Assembly: GCA_003242085.1 (NCBI GenBank)
Contig: QBML01000025.1
Coordinates: forward strand, 18,112 to 82,111
Direction of reading: 5' to 3'
DNA length: 64,000 nucleotides
Source of the DNA: Pseudanabaena frigida
Lineage (GTDB): Bacteria; Cyanobacteriota; Cyanobacteriia; Pseudanabaenales; Pseudanabaenaceae
The notes below the pieces were generated by a model. The model had not been told where the DNA came from. It saw nothing but the letters and a program-made list of their open reading frames with translations, and did not search any database. Positions within the stretch are counted from its first letter, which is position 1. Every line of letters starts with the position of its first letter. Both the position numbers and the translations under genes were made by a program. Shown in pieces: positions 36,244-45,708 of this stretch.

Positions 36244-38502
36244 TTAGGCTTCAATGATCACGCGAGCATTACCACGTTTTTTATTGACACGACAAGCAGT
36301 TGTATCTCCAGAACGCTCAAACTCCAGATCTAAAAGTGTTTGTCCAATCCGTAAATTCTGAATTGATAGTCGTTTAATAGAATTTAGTAAACAGGGATCG
36401 ATAATATGAAGCTGATTATTGGTGGCATCAGGTACGAGATTAGCCATTATCGAAACTAATTGGAAGATGGTTCCTGTTGCCCAAGCTTGTGGCGAACAGG
36501 CGACAGGGTACTGTACAGGCAGACTAAAACCATCATGCTCATAGCCACACAGTAACTCAGGAGGTCGTTGATAGGGCTGGGCTATGGTCATATCAATCAA
36601 ACCTTGAGCAATTCTCAATGATTGCTTAACCAAACTGTGCGATCGCATACCGAGAGCTATCAGGCTATTATCATGCGGCCAGACCGAACCAATGTGGTAT
36701 CCCATTGGATTGTAAGCAGGAGAAAGGCTGCTCAATGTCCGAATCCCCCATCCATTAAACATATCAGGTGCATTTAAACGGGCGGCGACACTGAGAACTT
36801 TTTCATGATCGAAAATACCTAAATTCAAACAATGTCCGGGATTAGAAGTAATACTATCGACAGGCTGACCTTTGCCATCTAATGCTAGGGCGCAATAGTC
36901 CTGATCGGGTAGCCAAAAATCTTGATTGAACCGTAACTTCAAATCTTTTGCCTGCGATCGCCAAAGTTCGGCTAATTCAAATAGCTGCTTTCTCTCAGCT
37001 AATTCACTCATTCTAATTTTGGCGGCATAGACATATCCTTGCACCTCGCATAATGCGATCGCCCCTTCCGCAAGTTCTCCTTTACTATTAACAATACAAT
37101 TCTCAGAATCTTTCCAACCTTGATTGAGTAGACCTTTTTTAGAGGAGCGAAAATAACTAAGATAGCCAGTCTCTTGGCAGTTGCGATCAATCCATGCCAT
37201 CGCTGAGAGAGCGTTTGGCCATAGGGTATCTAAAGTGGATTGATCGGCAGTCCAAGCAAAATACTCCGCATAAAGCATCAACCAGAGTGGTGTGGCATCA
37301 ACAGTTCCATAGTAGGGAGTATGCGGTACTTCTTGACAACGAGCCATCTCACCTAGCCTGATTTCATGAAGAATTTTCCCCTTTTGTTCGTCACGCCATT
37401 CATTATCAACTTTGCCTTGAAAATACGCTAAAACGGAAAGAGTATCACGGGCAATTTTGGGATCTAAAACTAAGGTTTGGGAAGCTGCAATTATGGAATC
37501 TCTACCAAATAAAGTTGAAAACCACGGTACTCCCGCTGAGAGAAAATTATTTTTCTCAGAAGTTTGTCTTAATAAATAAATATCCTGTACAGCGCGATCG
37601 ATCACTTGATTTAGTGACTTATTATCAGTTTGAATTTTAGTGATTTGCTCAGTCCAGATTTTCTCTTCTAATAACTCTTCACCTTTTGCCTGAGCAAAGG
37701 TTTCAGGAACACTAACAATTGAGGTGGGACAATTATTGGTAAATAAATGAATGCGATATCCGATTGTTCTTGATTCATGGGCGGCTAAATCTAAATGCCA
37801 GATAGCTGTATATCCTTGAATCTCTTGGGGCTGAAAAGAATCAAATTGAATTCGTGATTCCATCAAAGAACCATCTAATCCTTCATAGGCAAGCACAATT
37901 TCCTTAGGCAATATTTCCATAGATTTCTGATCTTGATTCGGTAGATAGCGGAGAAAATTACCTCTTTTTTCACGCTTACTTCCTCTCACTTCAAATAAAT
38001 CTAGGAAATCAGCATCAAAGCTTAAACTGAGCGTAAACCTAACTGGATGTGTATTGTAATTGGTTACTTGTGTCTGCTCAAAAAAACCACCTTTGATCAA
38101 GATTTCCCGATGGATATCAATGGTTTCTGCCTTGATGAGACCACCTTCTGCATTTTCAATCTCAGGATTTGCACCTAAAACTGTCATTGCAAATCCTTTG
38201 CGAGCGGTACTGCTAAAAGCAATAGGCGATCGCCCATCAATTTGTAGCTCCAGACGACTGAGAAACCTTGTATCACGGCAAAAGAAGCCCATGCTATCTT
38301 CAATGCCGCCAAGGCGACAGCTAAGATCGGAAATATTCCCTAAAGTATCCGTAATTAGGAATAAATCGTCATCTTTCAAGGTCAGTGTGGAAATAGGATG
38401 CTCCCCTATTAAACAAACCCACGGTACAATTTGTGTCTTATCGATAGGAATAAATCTCCTTCCATCAACTTCAATTGTGGTAGGTTCAATTATGTCGGGC
38501 AT
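36244..38502 (-). CDS. Amylo-alpha-1,6-glucosidase-like glycogen debranching enzyme
   Basis: A 752-residue enzyme of the bacterial GDE type (MGH-like (alpha/alpha)6 barrel). The first 270 residues are the all-beta N-terminal domain (GEHPISTLTLKDDDLFLITD; FFCRDTRFLSRLELQIDGRS). The barrel carries AGVPWFSTLFGRDSIIAASQ with the conserved Arg-Asp, GTVDATPLWLMLYAEYFAWT and GYHIGSVWPHDNSLIALGMR. It likely trims branched glucans or oligosaccharides. First in a carbohydrate cluster of four minus-strand genes; 34 bases from the next. Confidence 0.85.
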   Translation of the reverse strand: MPDIIEPTTIEVDGRRFIPIDKTQIVPWVCLIGEHPISTLTLKDDDLFLITDTLGNISDLSCRLGGIEDSMGFFCRDTRFLSRLELQIDGRSPIAFSSTARKGFAMTVLGANPEIENAEGGLIKAETIDIHREILIKGGFFEQTQVTNYNTHPVRFTLSLSFDADFLDLFEVRGSKREKRGNFLRYLPNQDQKSMEILPKEIVLAYEGLDGSLMESRIQFDSFQPQEIQGYTAIWHLDLAAHESRTIGYRIHLFTNNCPTSIVSVPETFAQAKGEELLEEKIWTEQITKIQTDNKSLNQVIDRAVQDIYLLRQTSEKNNFLSAGVPWFSTLFGRDSIIAASQTLVLDPKIARDTLSVLAYFQGKVDNEWRDEQKGKILHEIRLGEMARCQEVPHTPYYGTVDATPLWLMLYAEYFAWTADQSTLDTLWPNALSAMAWIDRNCQETGYLSYFRSSKKGLLNQGWKDSENCIVNSKGELAEGAIALCEVQGYVYAAKIRMSELAERKQLFELAELWRSQAKDLKLRFNQDFWLPDQDYCALALDGKGQPVDSITSNPGHCLNLGIFDHEKVLSVAARLNAPDMFNGWGIRTLSSLSPAYNPMGYHIGSVWPHDNSLIALGMRSHSLVKQSLRIAQGLIDMTIAQPYQRPPELLCGYEHDGFSLPVQYPVACSPQAWATGTIFQLVSIMANLVPDATNNQLHIIDPCLLNSIKRLSIQNLRIGQTLLDLEFERSGDTTACRVNKKRGNARVIIEA

Positions 38503-38536
38503 ATTATTTAGTAATATTATTTTTTTGAAAGAATGA

Positions 38537-39832
38537 TTATGCAGATCTGCTTATGCTCGATCTTTTATGATTCCAAGCTTGATCGTGCATAATTGACTGA
38601 GCAAGAACATGGCGATAGAGTTCGCTTAACTGAATAGATACTCCTGTCCAACTAAATCGCTGATTTACATTTGCAGATGCTTGCTTACGCATCTTCCTAA
38701 CCCACAAATCATCAAATAGAATCCGATGAATACCATTAGCAAAAGCATCAATATCTTTAGGCTCGACTAATAGACCCGTTTCTTCGGGAATGATTGTAAA
38801 CTTCAAGCCACCAACATTAGAAGCGACCACAGGTACACCACAAGCCATCGCCTCGATCGCAACTAATCCAAAGGGTTCGTAGTGACTGGGAATTACGCAA
38901 ACATCAGCAGCTGTATAGTAAAGAGGCAAAATATTATGCCCGATCCTACCCGCAAAAACAGTACAATCTGTCAGCCCTAACTCATTGACAATATTTTCAA
39001 TCCTTTGTTTTTCATCACCGTCAGGCATATTTGCTGAACTTCCACCAACAACGATCAGCTTGAGATTTTGGAGATTCTGTTCCTTAAGTAGAGCAAATGC
39101 TCTGACTAAAGTCTCAATCCCTTTCCGTTCGTCGAATCTTCCCACGTAGAGAATAATTTTCTCATGACTACCTAATTTCAATTTGGTGCGTGCATTAGAC
39201 TTAGAAGTTAACCGAAAGTTATTGGTATCTGTTCCGCAGGGAATAACTTCAATTTGACCGCTAGTAGAAACAAGCGATCGCAAAGTGTCCTGTTCTTGAG
39301 GGCTAGTGGCAATTACACAGTTGGCCCGTTCTAAGATCTCTCTCTCAATCCTCAGACGAGTATTCGCAATTTGGGGGATTTCTACCAAAGATTGATACTT
39401 CACTGCTCCTAGAGAATGATAAGTGTGTACCAGTTGGATACCACTAGTTTTTTGCAACTCCATCCCAGCCCAAGCAGATAGCCAATAATTAGTATGAATT
39501 AATGGATAATTTAAGCCGTGAGTCCTTTGAAATGATTGGAATGAACTTACAAACTCTGGCATATGTTCAAATAATCGATCCCTAGGAATATAGGTCTCGG
39601 CACCTGCTTTAAGTCGAATCGTTCGACAATAAGGAGAATGTTGCACAATTACATCATCTTCAGCGTGGACTTTACGGGTAAACATATCCACTTGCCAACC
39701 CAATGCCGCAAGGGTTTCGCCAATATGACGCACATACACATTTTGTCCACCCGCCTCTTCTAATCCAATTTCTGCTGCAGGATCGGCATGATCGGAAATG
39801 AGGGCGATCGCCTGTCTGTTTAAACTAAGCAT
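38537..39832 (-). CDS. GT4 glycosyltransferase, sucrose-phosphate-synthase-like
   Basis: 431 residues with a GT-B fold. The N terminus ALISDHADPAAEIGLEEAGGQNVYVRH is the donor loop seen in SPS-like and other GT4 enzymes. The C-terminal domain has GRFDERKGIETLVRAFALL and the EPFGLVAIEAMACGVPVVAS motif (E-x7-E) that contacts the nucleotide sugar. It lies between the debranching enzyme and another GT4. The product could be sucrose phosphate or a compatible glucoside; no phosphatase domain is fused, so this is open. Confidence 0.82.
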   Translation of the reverse strand: MLSLNRQAIALISDHADPAAEIGLEEAGGQNVYVRHIGETLAALGWQVDMFTRKVHAEDDVIVQHSPYCRTIRLKAGAETYIPRDRLFEHMPEFVSSFQSFQRTHGLNYPLIHTNYWLSAWAGMELQKTSGIQLVHTYHSLGAVKYQSLVEIPQIANTRLRIEREILERANCVIATSPQEQDTLRSLVSTSGQIEVIPCGTDTNNFRLTSKSNARTKLKLGSHEKIILYVGRFDERKGIETLVRAFALLKEQNLQNLKLIVVGGSSANMPDGDEKQRIENIVNELGLTDCTVFAGRIGHNILPLYYTAADVCVIPSHYEPFGLVAIEAMACGVPVVASNVGGLKFTIIPEETGLLVEPKDIDAFANGIHRILFDDLWVRKMRKQASANVNQRFSWTGVSIQLSELYRHVLAQSIMHDQAWNHKRSSISRSA

Positions 39833-39913
39833 AATATTTCTCCTTTTTTAATGATTCTAAAGATCCCCCTCAATCCTCCTTAAGATGGGGGTTGGGGGGA
39901 TCGCAAAGATTGT

Positions 39914-40984
39914 CTATTGCATTACCAGATCTCGGTTTTGTCCATTCCGAGAATATTTCTCGCCTAGTAGCTTCTGATATACGGCTTCATATCCATCTGC
40001 CATCCTTTTTGCGGTGAAGTTAATTAAGACATGCTCTCGACAGGCATAACGATCTAACTGAGCGGCAAGGGCGATCGCATCTATACACTCATTCACGTTA
40101 TGGCAGAGAAATCCACTTACTCCGTGGGCAATCACTTCAGGAGCTGAGCCCAAACTCATTGCAACTACAGGAGTACCGGTTACCATGGACTCAATCATTA
40201 CTAGCCCAAAAGGTTCTCTCCATGTAATTGGAAATAGCGTTGCTACAGCTCCGCCCATGAGAATGTTTTTTTGTTGATGATTAGCCTCACCGAGAAATTC
40301 GATTTGCTTTCCATCAATATGTGGTTGAACTTGGTTCTTAAAGTATTCCAAATCTACAGCATCAATTTTCCCAGCCATTTTGAGATGCCATCCTGAACGT
40401 TTAGCAATTTCAATCGCTAAATGAGCGCCCTTTTCTGGTGACATTCGACCTAAAAAAGCCAGATACGGTGGATGTTCTGGCTGAGGATAAAAGTTATAAG
40501 TATTTGGAGCGATACCGTTATAAATTGTGGATACATAGTTTAAGCCTAAACTCGTATCCCTCTGGGAGTTAGAAATGCTAACAAATGGTTGTTTGCGCAC
40601 ATGAGTAAATAATTTCTCATTATCAGACGTGAAAATACCGTGTAAAGTATGAACTGTAGGTGTTTTAACTAGATTTGTATAGGGCAATGCTACACAACCG
40701 ACATGGGAATGAATGATGTCAAATCGTTCGGCATTCTCATAGACTCGGCTTATATTGAGCATGTCATAGATATTAGGATCTTTAACACTCGTGTCTAAAC
40801 GTAAGGCTCTAGGATGGACAGATTCTAGTTTGGCGGAGGTTGTAGAGTCACCTGAGGCAAATAGAGTAACATCATGACCGCGCTTAACTAATTCTTCGGT
40901 GAGTAAACTTACTACGAGTTCAGTGCCGCCATAAGCGGGAGGTGGAACCTGTTCCCATAGTGGAGCAACTTGAGCAATTCTCAT
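39914..40984 (-). CDS. GT4 glycosyltransferase
   Basis: 356 residues. The N-terminal MRIAQVAPLWEQVPPPAYGG and the C-terminal REPFGLVMIESMVTGTPVVA identify a GT-B enzyme of family 4, with GRMSPEKGAHLAIEIAKRSG between. It differs enough from its neighbour to be a different subgroup. Same strand and spacing of 81 bases; the gap has a C/G-rich direct repeat. Acceptor unknown. Confidence 0.85.
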   Translation of the reverse strand: MRIAQVAPLWEQVPPPAYGGTELVVSLLTEELVKRGHDVTLFASGDSTTSAKLESVHPRALRLDTSVKDPNIYDMLNISRVYENAERFDIIHSHVGCVALPYTNLVKTPTVHTLHGIFTSDNEKLFTHVRKQPFVSISNSQRDTSLGLNYVSTIYNGIAPNTYNFYPQPEHPPYLAFLGRMSPEKGAHLAIEIAKRSGWHLKMAGKIDAVDLEYFKNQVQPHIDGKQIEFLGEANHQQKNILMGGAVATLFPITWREPFGLVMIESMVTGTPVVAMSLGSAPEVIAHGVSGFLCHNVNECIDAIALAAQLDRYACREHVLINFTAKRMADGYEAVYQKLLGEKYSRNGQNRDLVMQ

Positions 40985-41455
40985 TATGAATCTCCTGTCT
41001 ATAACTTTTGATGCAGGCGATGATAACGGCTGTTTCTAAAGGTTGTTATCTTATTAAGGAGACTATAACTGAGCGATGATTGAGATCGCGTATATCCAAA
41101 TCTTTAAATTGGATAAGTTGTATTGGAATGTATTGAAACTTTATAGAAAAGTGAGTTTAATCAAGCTTTTTTTATTCTATATAGTGCGATCGCTTCTATA
41201 GAATAAATGATTTGTGTGGGACTTCTACCTCGCTTAGATAGCTTCTTATACTAATGACAGATGGGGGTAAAACTTTACTACATCTTAAGACGTATTGGCA
41301 TTATTCCTATCAGTAAAGTATACATTTTTCTATTCCTGTAATTTTTCTATTTCAAAACTATAATTTCCTACTACTAACTTTGCACTCAAAAGAAAGCATT
41401 GACCGATCGGAGAAATAACATTTATTCGTGTCGATCGCTTCATTTTTTATTCGTA
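40985..41455. other. 471-base gap with no supported gene
   Basis: AT-rich sequence upstream of the GT4 gene and downstream of the invertase. It must contain the promoter of the GT4/debranching genes. Possible short frames (for example a 41-codon frame near 41075) lack a ribosome binding site and family features. No repeat beyond HIP1 sites is evident. Confidence 0.5.
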
Positions 41456-42910
41456 TTAAAGATTTTTAAGGTTTGGTAAATCCATAATATTCGCATCATC
41501 AGGATTTACTTTGAGAAAGTGATGCGTTAATAGAAAACTAACAATAGTCCATGTTTGATATAGCCTTGCTTGTTGACCTACCCAAATCCCGTTAGGCCCA
41601 TCAAAATACTCTGCCCAATTCTCTTGAGGTAATCTTTTTAAGAGAATCTCATAATTATCTTGCAGTAGGATATCGATCGCAACATTATCAATAGAAGATT
41701 GATGCTGTTTATGACGTAAGGTTGCAATTACAAAAAACCAAAAAAGACATGGCCAATGCCCTGCATTGTGATAACACCAAGGTAGATTTTTGCGATCGTA
41801 GCCAGTTTTTTTACGCCAGTCTTCACTTTCTAAAGGTGGATGACAGATTCTTAAAGGCATTTGAGCAAATAGATCTGCCTGATTTTGGTGCATGAGACGA
41901 AAGAGAGATCGCTGTTGTGCCAAACTAATTAGATCGAAGGTGGCTCCTAGACAGTTCCCTAGCGTAAAAAAACGAAAGTCTGGTCTACCCGTTCGCACAT
42001 TGCCAATTAAATATCCACCGCGATCGCCTAACCATTCCTGTAGCCAGTGAGGAATAGTTTCTGTTTGGATATTGTACTCATTTGCTACGCGATCGCCGTA
42101 TTGTTCAGTAGGTCGGCGGCGAATGGTTTGGACGATTTTAGAGTTTACCCAATAATGCTTGAGCATATAGCTTCTAAGCTTTTTTAACCAAGCGATCGCG
42201 TAGGCTTTTAAATGGATTTGTTGTTCGATTAATGCGTTGCTAGGATCGTGGAAATTGTCTGTAGCTCGTTCATCTGCATATCCTTTTTCATCCAAATCAA
42301 TTTGGATTAGTCCCACGGCACTTAATAAAGCGCCATACAAAAGTGCTTGTATCTCTAAAGGATTGCCCCAAACATCAAGAGGGCGATCGATCATAAATGC
42401 CCCATCAGGTACAAAAAGGGTTGGGGCATCTCGAAAAGATGGATGAAGAATTAGATTTAGAAGACCTTGAATGCCAATCTGAACTTCAGAGGTTGTTGCC
42501 CATTCGCGATCGCCCGATCTCTTCACATATAAGTAAGCCAAAATTGCCCACCACAAGCTGGCATCTACCGAGCAAACTCTGCCAATCGCTCTTTGTCCAT
42601 AATCAGCAACTAGGTTCCCTTCAGTTTCAACAAAGCTAGTAGGAAATATGCCTCTAGTTTGGAATTGATCGCTTTGTAGCTTCAGGCATGTATTTAGGAA
42701 ATGCTTGACAATAGTAAACTTTCCTTCAAGGAGTAAATAGATCATTACAGGTACGTTATCCCGAATGAAAATCTCACTGTAATTTAAGTCTTGATTGTTT
42801 TGGTTTCTAGGAATTGCAGCTATAGCCCCAACAAATTCTCCATTGATTTTCACTAATGCTTTTTCATACAAAAGAGATTTAGCTAATTGCACTAATGATT
42901 CTTCTTTCAT
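41456..42910 (-). CDS. GH100 alkaline/neutral invertase
   Basis: Hydrolyses sucrose to glucose and fructose in the cytoplasm. The 484 residues match plant and cyanobacterial GH100 enzymes along their length: YSEIFIRDNVPVMIYLLLEG, ADYGQRAIGRVCSVDASLWW, FVPDGAFMIDRPLDVWGNPL, PDFRFFTLGNCLGATFDLIS and NLPWCYHNAGHWPCLFWFFV near the C terminus. Together with the SPS-like GT4 nearby it suggests a local sucrose-turnover unit, although a 471-base gap separates them. Could be called inv/invA in cyanobacteria. Confidence 0.9.
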   Translation of the reverse strand: MKEESLVQLAKSLLYEKALVKINGEFVGAIAAIPRNQNNQDLNYSEIFIRDNVPVMIYLLLEGKFTIVKHFLNTCLKLQSDQFQTRGIFPTSFVETEGNLVADYGQRAIGRVCSVDASLWWAILAYLYVKRSGDREWATTSEVQIGIQGLLNLILHPSFRDAPTLFVPDGAFMIDRPLDVWGNPLEIQALLYGALLSAVGLIQIDLDEKGYADERATDNFHDPSNALIEQQIHLKAYAIAWLKKLRSYMLKHYWVNSKIVQTIRRRPTEQYGDRVANEYNIQTETIPHWLQEWLGDRGGYLIGNVRTGRPDFRFFTLGNCLGATFDLISLAQQRSLFRLMHQNQADLFAQMPLRICHPPLESEDWRKKTGYDRKNLPWCYHNAGHWPCLFWFFVIATLRHKQHQSSIDNVAIDILLQDNYEILLKRLPQENWAEYFDGPNGIWVGQQARLYQTWTIVSFLLTHHFLKVNPDDANIMDLPNLKNL

Positions 42911-43163
42911 TAACTACCTGAAATTAAATTTATGGAACTTCGCGATCGAACAAAAATCTTAGCCTTGACTCTAGCGCAAAGTGATGTAATTCTTTTGGAT
43001 TACTTATAAAGACTTTGACTTCACTGACAACACTTTGCACTAAAGTCAAAACTTTCCTTGGTTTGCTTGATTGTTAATTGCTATAGTAATCTAGACTGAT
43101 GGCTGAGCGAAGCGATGCACTGAGATTGCCGAAGTGTCGAAGCCTCTTGTTAATCTCGTGAAT

Positions 43164-45557
43164 TTATAATGGATAGATTTTAATTGGGAGCAATCGCATT
43201 AGAGCTTGTCCTAATCGATGAGCTTGGGTGTCATACATTGGTAACTCGATCGCGGCAGGAAGACTTTCCATAAATCGACGGGCAAGTTCAAGATCGCAAC
43301 CTGAAATATTTTTGAGCTTGTTACCAGCATCTAGCAACACACTGGAATTTAGAGGTGGTTTGGCTCGCAATTGCCAGCGTTTTGGCAAGTGGAGATTGCC
43401 AAGCTCGATTCGCCGTAGCCCCGAAATTGAAGCCAGAATCGTTAGACGATCGCCTACATTCATTACCTCATCATCAGACGGCATATAAACTTCATTATGT
43501 CCATCGGCTTTAGGTCGAGCGGTTTTTAAATAAATTGGTACGACTGTATAGCCATAGGAAATTTGTGACAAATTTTTACCAACTAACGTATCATTTTTGG
43601 AAATTATATATTCTGCAACTAGTACGGTGCGCTGATTGAGACGAAATAGGCTTAACATATTTTCGCCAAATGCCGCTCCCGCAAAAGCTTCAGCTGAGAG
43701 AGCATAGGCACAAAAAGATTGAGAATTTGGTAAAAGTTCCGCTAGGTTTTCGCTAAAGTAACGATCGTAGGTGCGAATCGCGAGATTCATCTGGCGATCG
43801 ATCTTTTTGGCAGCATCACGAGCTAGCAAGGCTGCTTCGAGATTGAGCATTTGATCGTCTGTGACCGTGAGAATACTCTTTGCTTTGGCAAGATTTGTTT
43901 TTGCTAGTTCTTCAATGATGTTGCCTGTAAACCAAGGGACTTTAGTTGCCAGATCGCAGTCGTGTGGATTTTCACTAACGATCACAATTGGAATTTGTAG
44001 CTTAAACAATAAGTCGGCAACTCTTTGTCCGAGCCGACCAAATCCAATGATCACAATATGGTCGCGCGCGGGTAGAGGGAGCGATCGTTTAAAAAACTCG
44101 AATTTGGAGCTGAGGATGCGATCGGCAAGCAATCCTATAACACCTAAAACAAATAGTAGGCTGATCAGAGTAATTAAGATGCAAAAGAGCATTAACCATA
44201 GAGGCACTTGATCCTCGCCTCCTAGCCCACCAAAAACATCGCCATATCCACCCAAGAGTAAAATTACGCTGGTTGAGATGGCTTTCTGTAATGAAATATT
44301 CGGTACATTCATCAATAAAACTGCGGAGCTAATTACCAATAGCAGAATGGCAATAATAATTCCCCATAAAATTAAACGGCGCGATCGCTCCGCCCGAAAC
44401 CAAGAGACAATTTGATTCCATCGAGATTGCCAAAAAACTGGACTGGCGAGTTTTTTTAATAGTTGCAGGATATTTCTGAGAGACTGAAAATTAGATTGAC
44501 GAATGGGTTCAACTAGTTCTAATTGACTGTTCCCGAATGTAGCAAATTCATTTTCCACATATTCGATATAGGCAATCTTATCGCCAACTTCTACCATTGT
44601 ATCGGGATGCCATTGAAAGAATAGGCGATCGGGATTGAGATCTGCGATACTCAAAAGCCGCGATTGCTTTTTATGCAGTAGATGGGCTGGAGTCTTAAGA
44701 AACCGATAGTTATCAGCCTCTACCCTACATTCAACTACACGTAATTTGCGATCGCCGATTTGAAATAGACCTAACGAACCTTCACCCAAGCCTGCAACCG
44801 CAAAGGACGCGGCAGGTAACTCCACGGGATCGAGTGCGACAAAGCTTCCTAATTGATCTTTAAGTAATTGATTGAGATTTAGACGAGAAGATCGTACAAC
44901 AATATGCACGTTCGGATTGAGGCGACGTGCAGAGATTGCTGTTTCAATATTGACATTCTCATTACTAGTAACTAGCAAAATTGCCCGACAATTATGAATG
45001 CCAGCTTTGAGAAGAACTTCAGTACGACGGCAATCGCCCAAGATAATTGGCTCATCGAGTAACTCTGTAAAGTTATCAAGTTCCATTATCTCAGGCTGAA
45101 TTTTATTGATCGCGCAGATTTTTACTTCATACTCACCATAGGCAAATTTTTTTAAGTTAAATACAGAGTGCTGTCCTAAACTACCTAGACCACAAACAAT
45201 AAAGCGATCGCATAATGTTGTTTCGATATTTGACTCTAAATTTGCGCCTGATTTTTCGGATGAGAAGTCTTTCTTTTCTTTGTCATTTGAGGCGATCTTA
45301 TCGAGATCGAGGTCAATTTTCTCTACCCATTGAGGCAAAGGTTGACCGAAAAGAAATGTATAAATCCGAGCTGCTTCTAAATTTTTATCTAGATCGACAA
45401 GGCATTTACCGATCGTTTCCACGAGTAATTCACGATCGCCAAAATAGGTGGACTCCAGTAAAACATGGAGTTCTTTGCGCTTTTGTCTGACTGTGACATT
45501 GACCTTGATATCTAAGTCAAGTAAAGAGTTTTTGATGAGAGCTGCAAGCGATCGCAT
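43164..45557 (-). CDS. Ion-channel-like protein with two RCK (TrkA-N/C) regions
   Basis: 797 residues. After a 115-residue N-terminal domain comes a first NAD-binding RCK (FIVCGLGSLGQHSVFNLKKF, residues 119-330). Residues 395-416 and 452-478 are membrane segments with a pore-like loop between them, reading LLLGGYGDVFGG (GYGD at 437-440) as in potassium channels. A second RCK follows (HIVIIGFGRLGQRVADLLFK, from 500). The layout recalls a channel with RCK on both sides of the pore, like CASTOR or BK families, but the first RCK is N-terminal. Ion specificity is inferred. Confidence 0.8.
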   Translation of the reverse strand: MRSLAALIKNSLLDLDIKVNVTVRQKRKELHVLLESTYFGDRELLVETIGKCLVDLDKNLEAARIYTFLFGQPLPQWVEKIDLDLDKIASNDKEKKDFSSEKSGANLESNIETTLCDRFIVCGLGSLGQHSVFNLKKFAYGEYEVKICAINKIQPEIMELDNFTELLDEPIILGDCRRTEVLLKAGIHNCRAILLVTSNENVNIETAISARRLNPNVHIVVRSSRLNLNQLLKDQLGSFVALDPVELPAASFAVAGLGEGSLGLFQIGDRKLRVVECRVEADNYRFLKTPAHLLHKKQSRLLSIADLNPDRLFFQWHPDTMVEVGDKIAYIEYVENEFATFGNSQLELVEPIRQSNFQSLRNILQLLKKLASPVFWQSRWNQIVSWFRAERSRRLILWGIIIAILLLVISSAVLLMNVPNISLQKAISTSVILLLGGYGDVFGGLGGEDQVPLWLMLFCILITLISLLFVLGVIGLLADRILSSKFEFFKRSLPLPARDHIVIIGFGRLGQRVADLLFKLQIPIVIVSENPHDCDLATKVPWFTGNIIEELAKTNLAKAKSILTVTDDQMLNLEAALLARDAAKKIDRQMNLAIRTYDRYFSENLAELLPNSQSFCAYALSAEAFAGAAFGENMLSLFRLNQRTVLVAEYIISKNDTLVGKNLSQISYGYTVVPIYLKTARPKADGHNEVYMPSDDEVMNVGDRLTILASISGLRRIELGNLHLPKRWQLRAKPPLNSSVLLDAGNKLKNISGCDLELARRFMESLPAAIELPMYDTQAHRLGQALMRLLPIKIYPL

Positions 45558-45708
45558 TCTTAATTACATTCTCAAGCTGGTAAATTTGTCAAAAAATTAA
45601 TCATAGACCACAAACATTAATAGAAGTTTATCTCGAATATTGCCTTAGGTTTTTAGACACCGTTGCGTGATATGAAGGATAATTGGATTTTATAACGTTT
45701 ACAAATTC

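Noticed and set aside
41075..41200. 41-codon frame beginning MIEIAYIQIF
   Set aside because: No ribosome binding site and no recognisable domain; left as intergenic.
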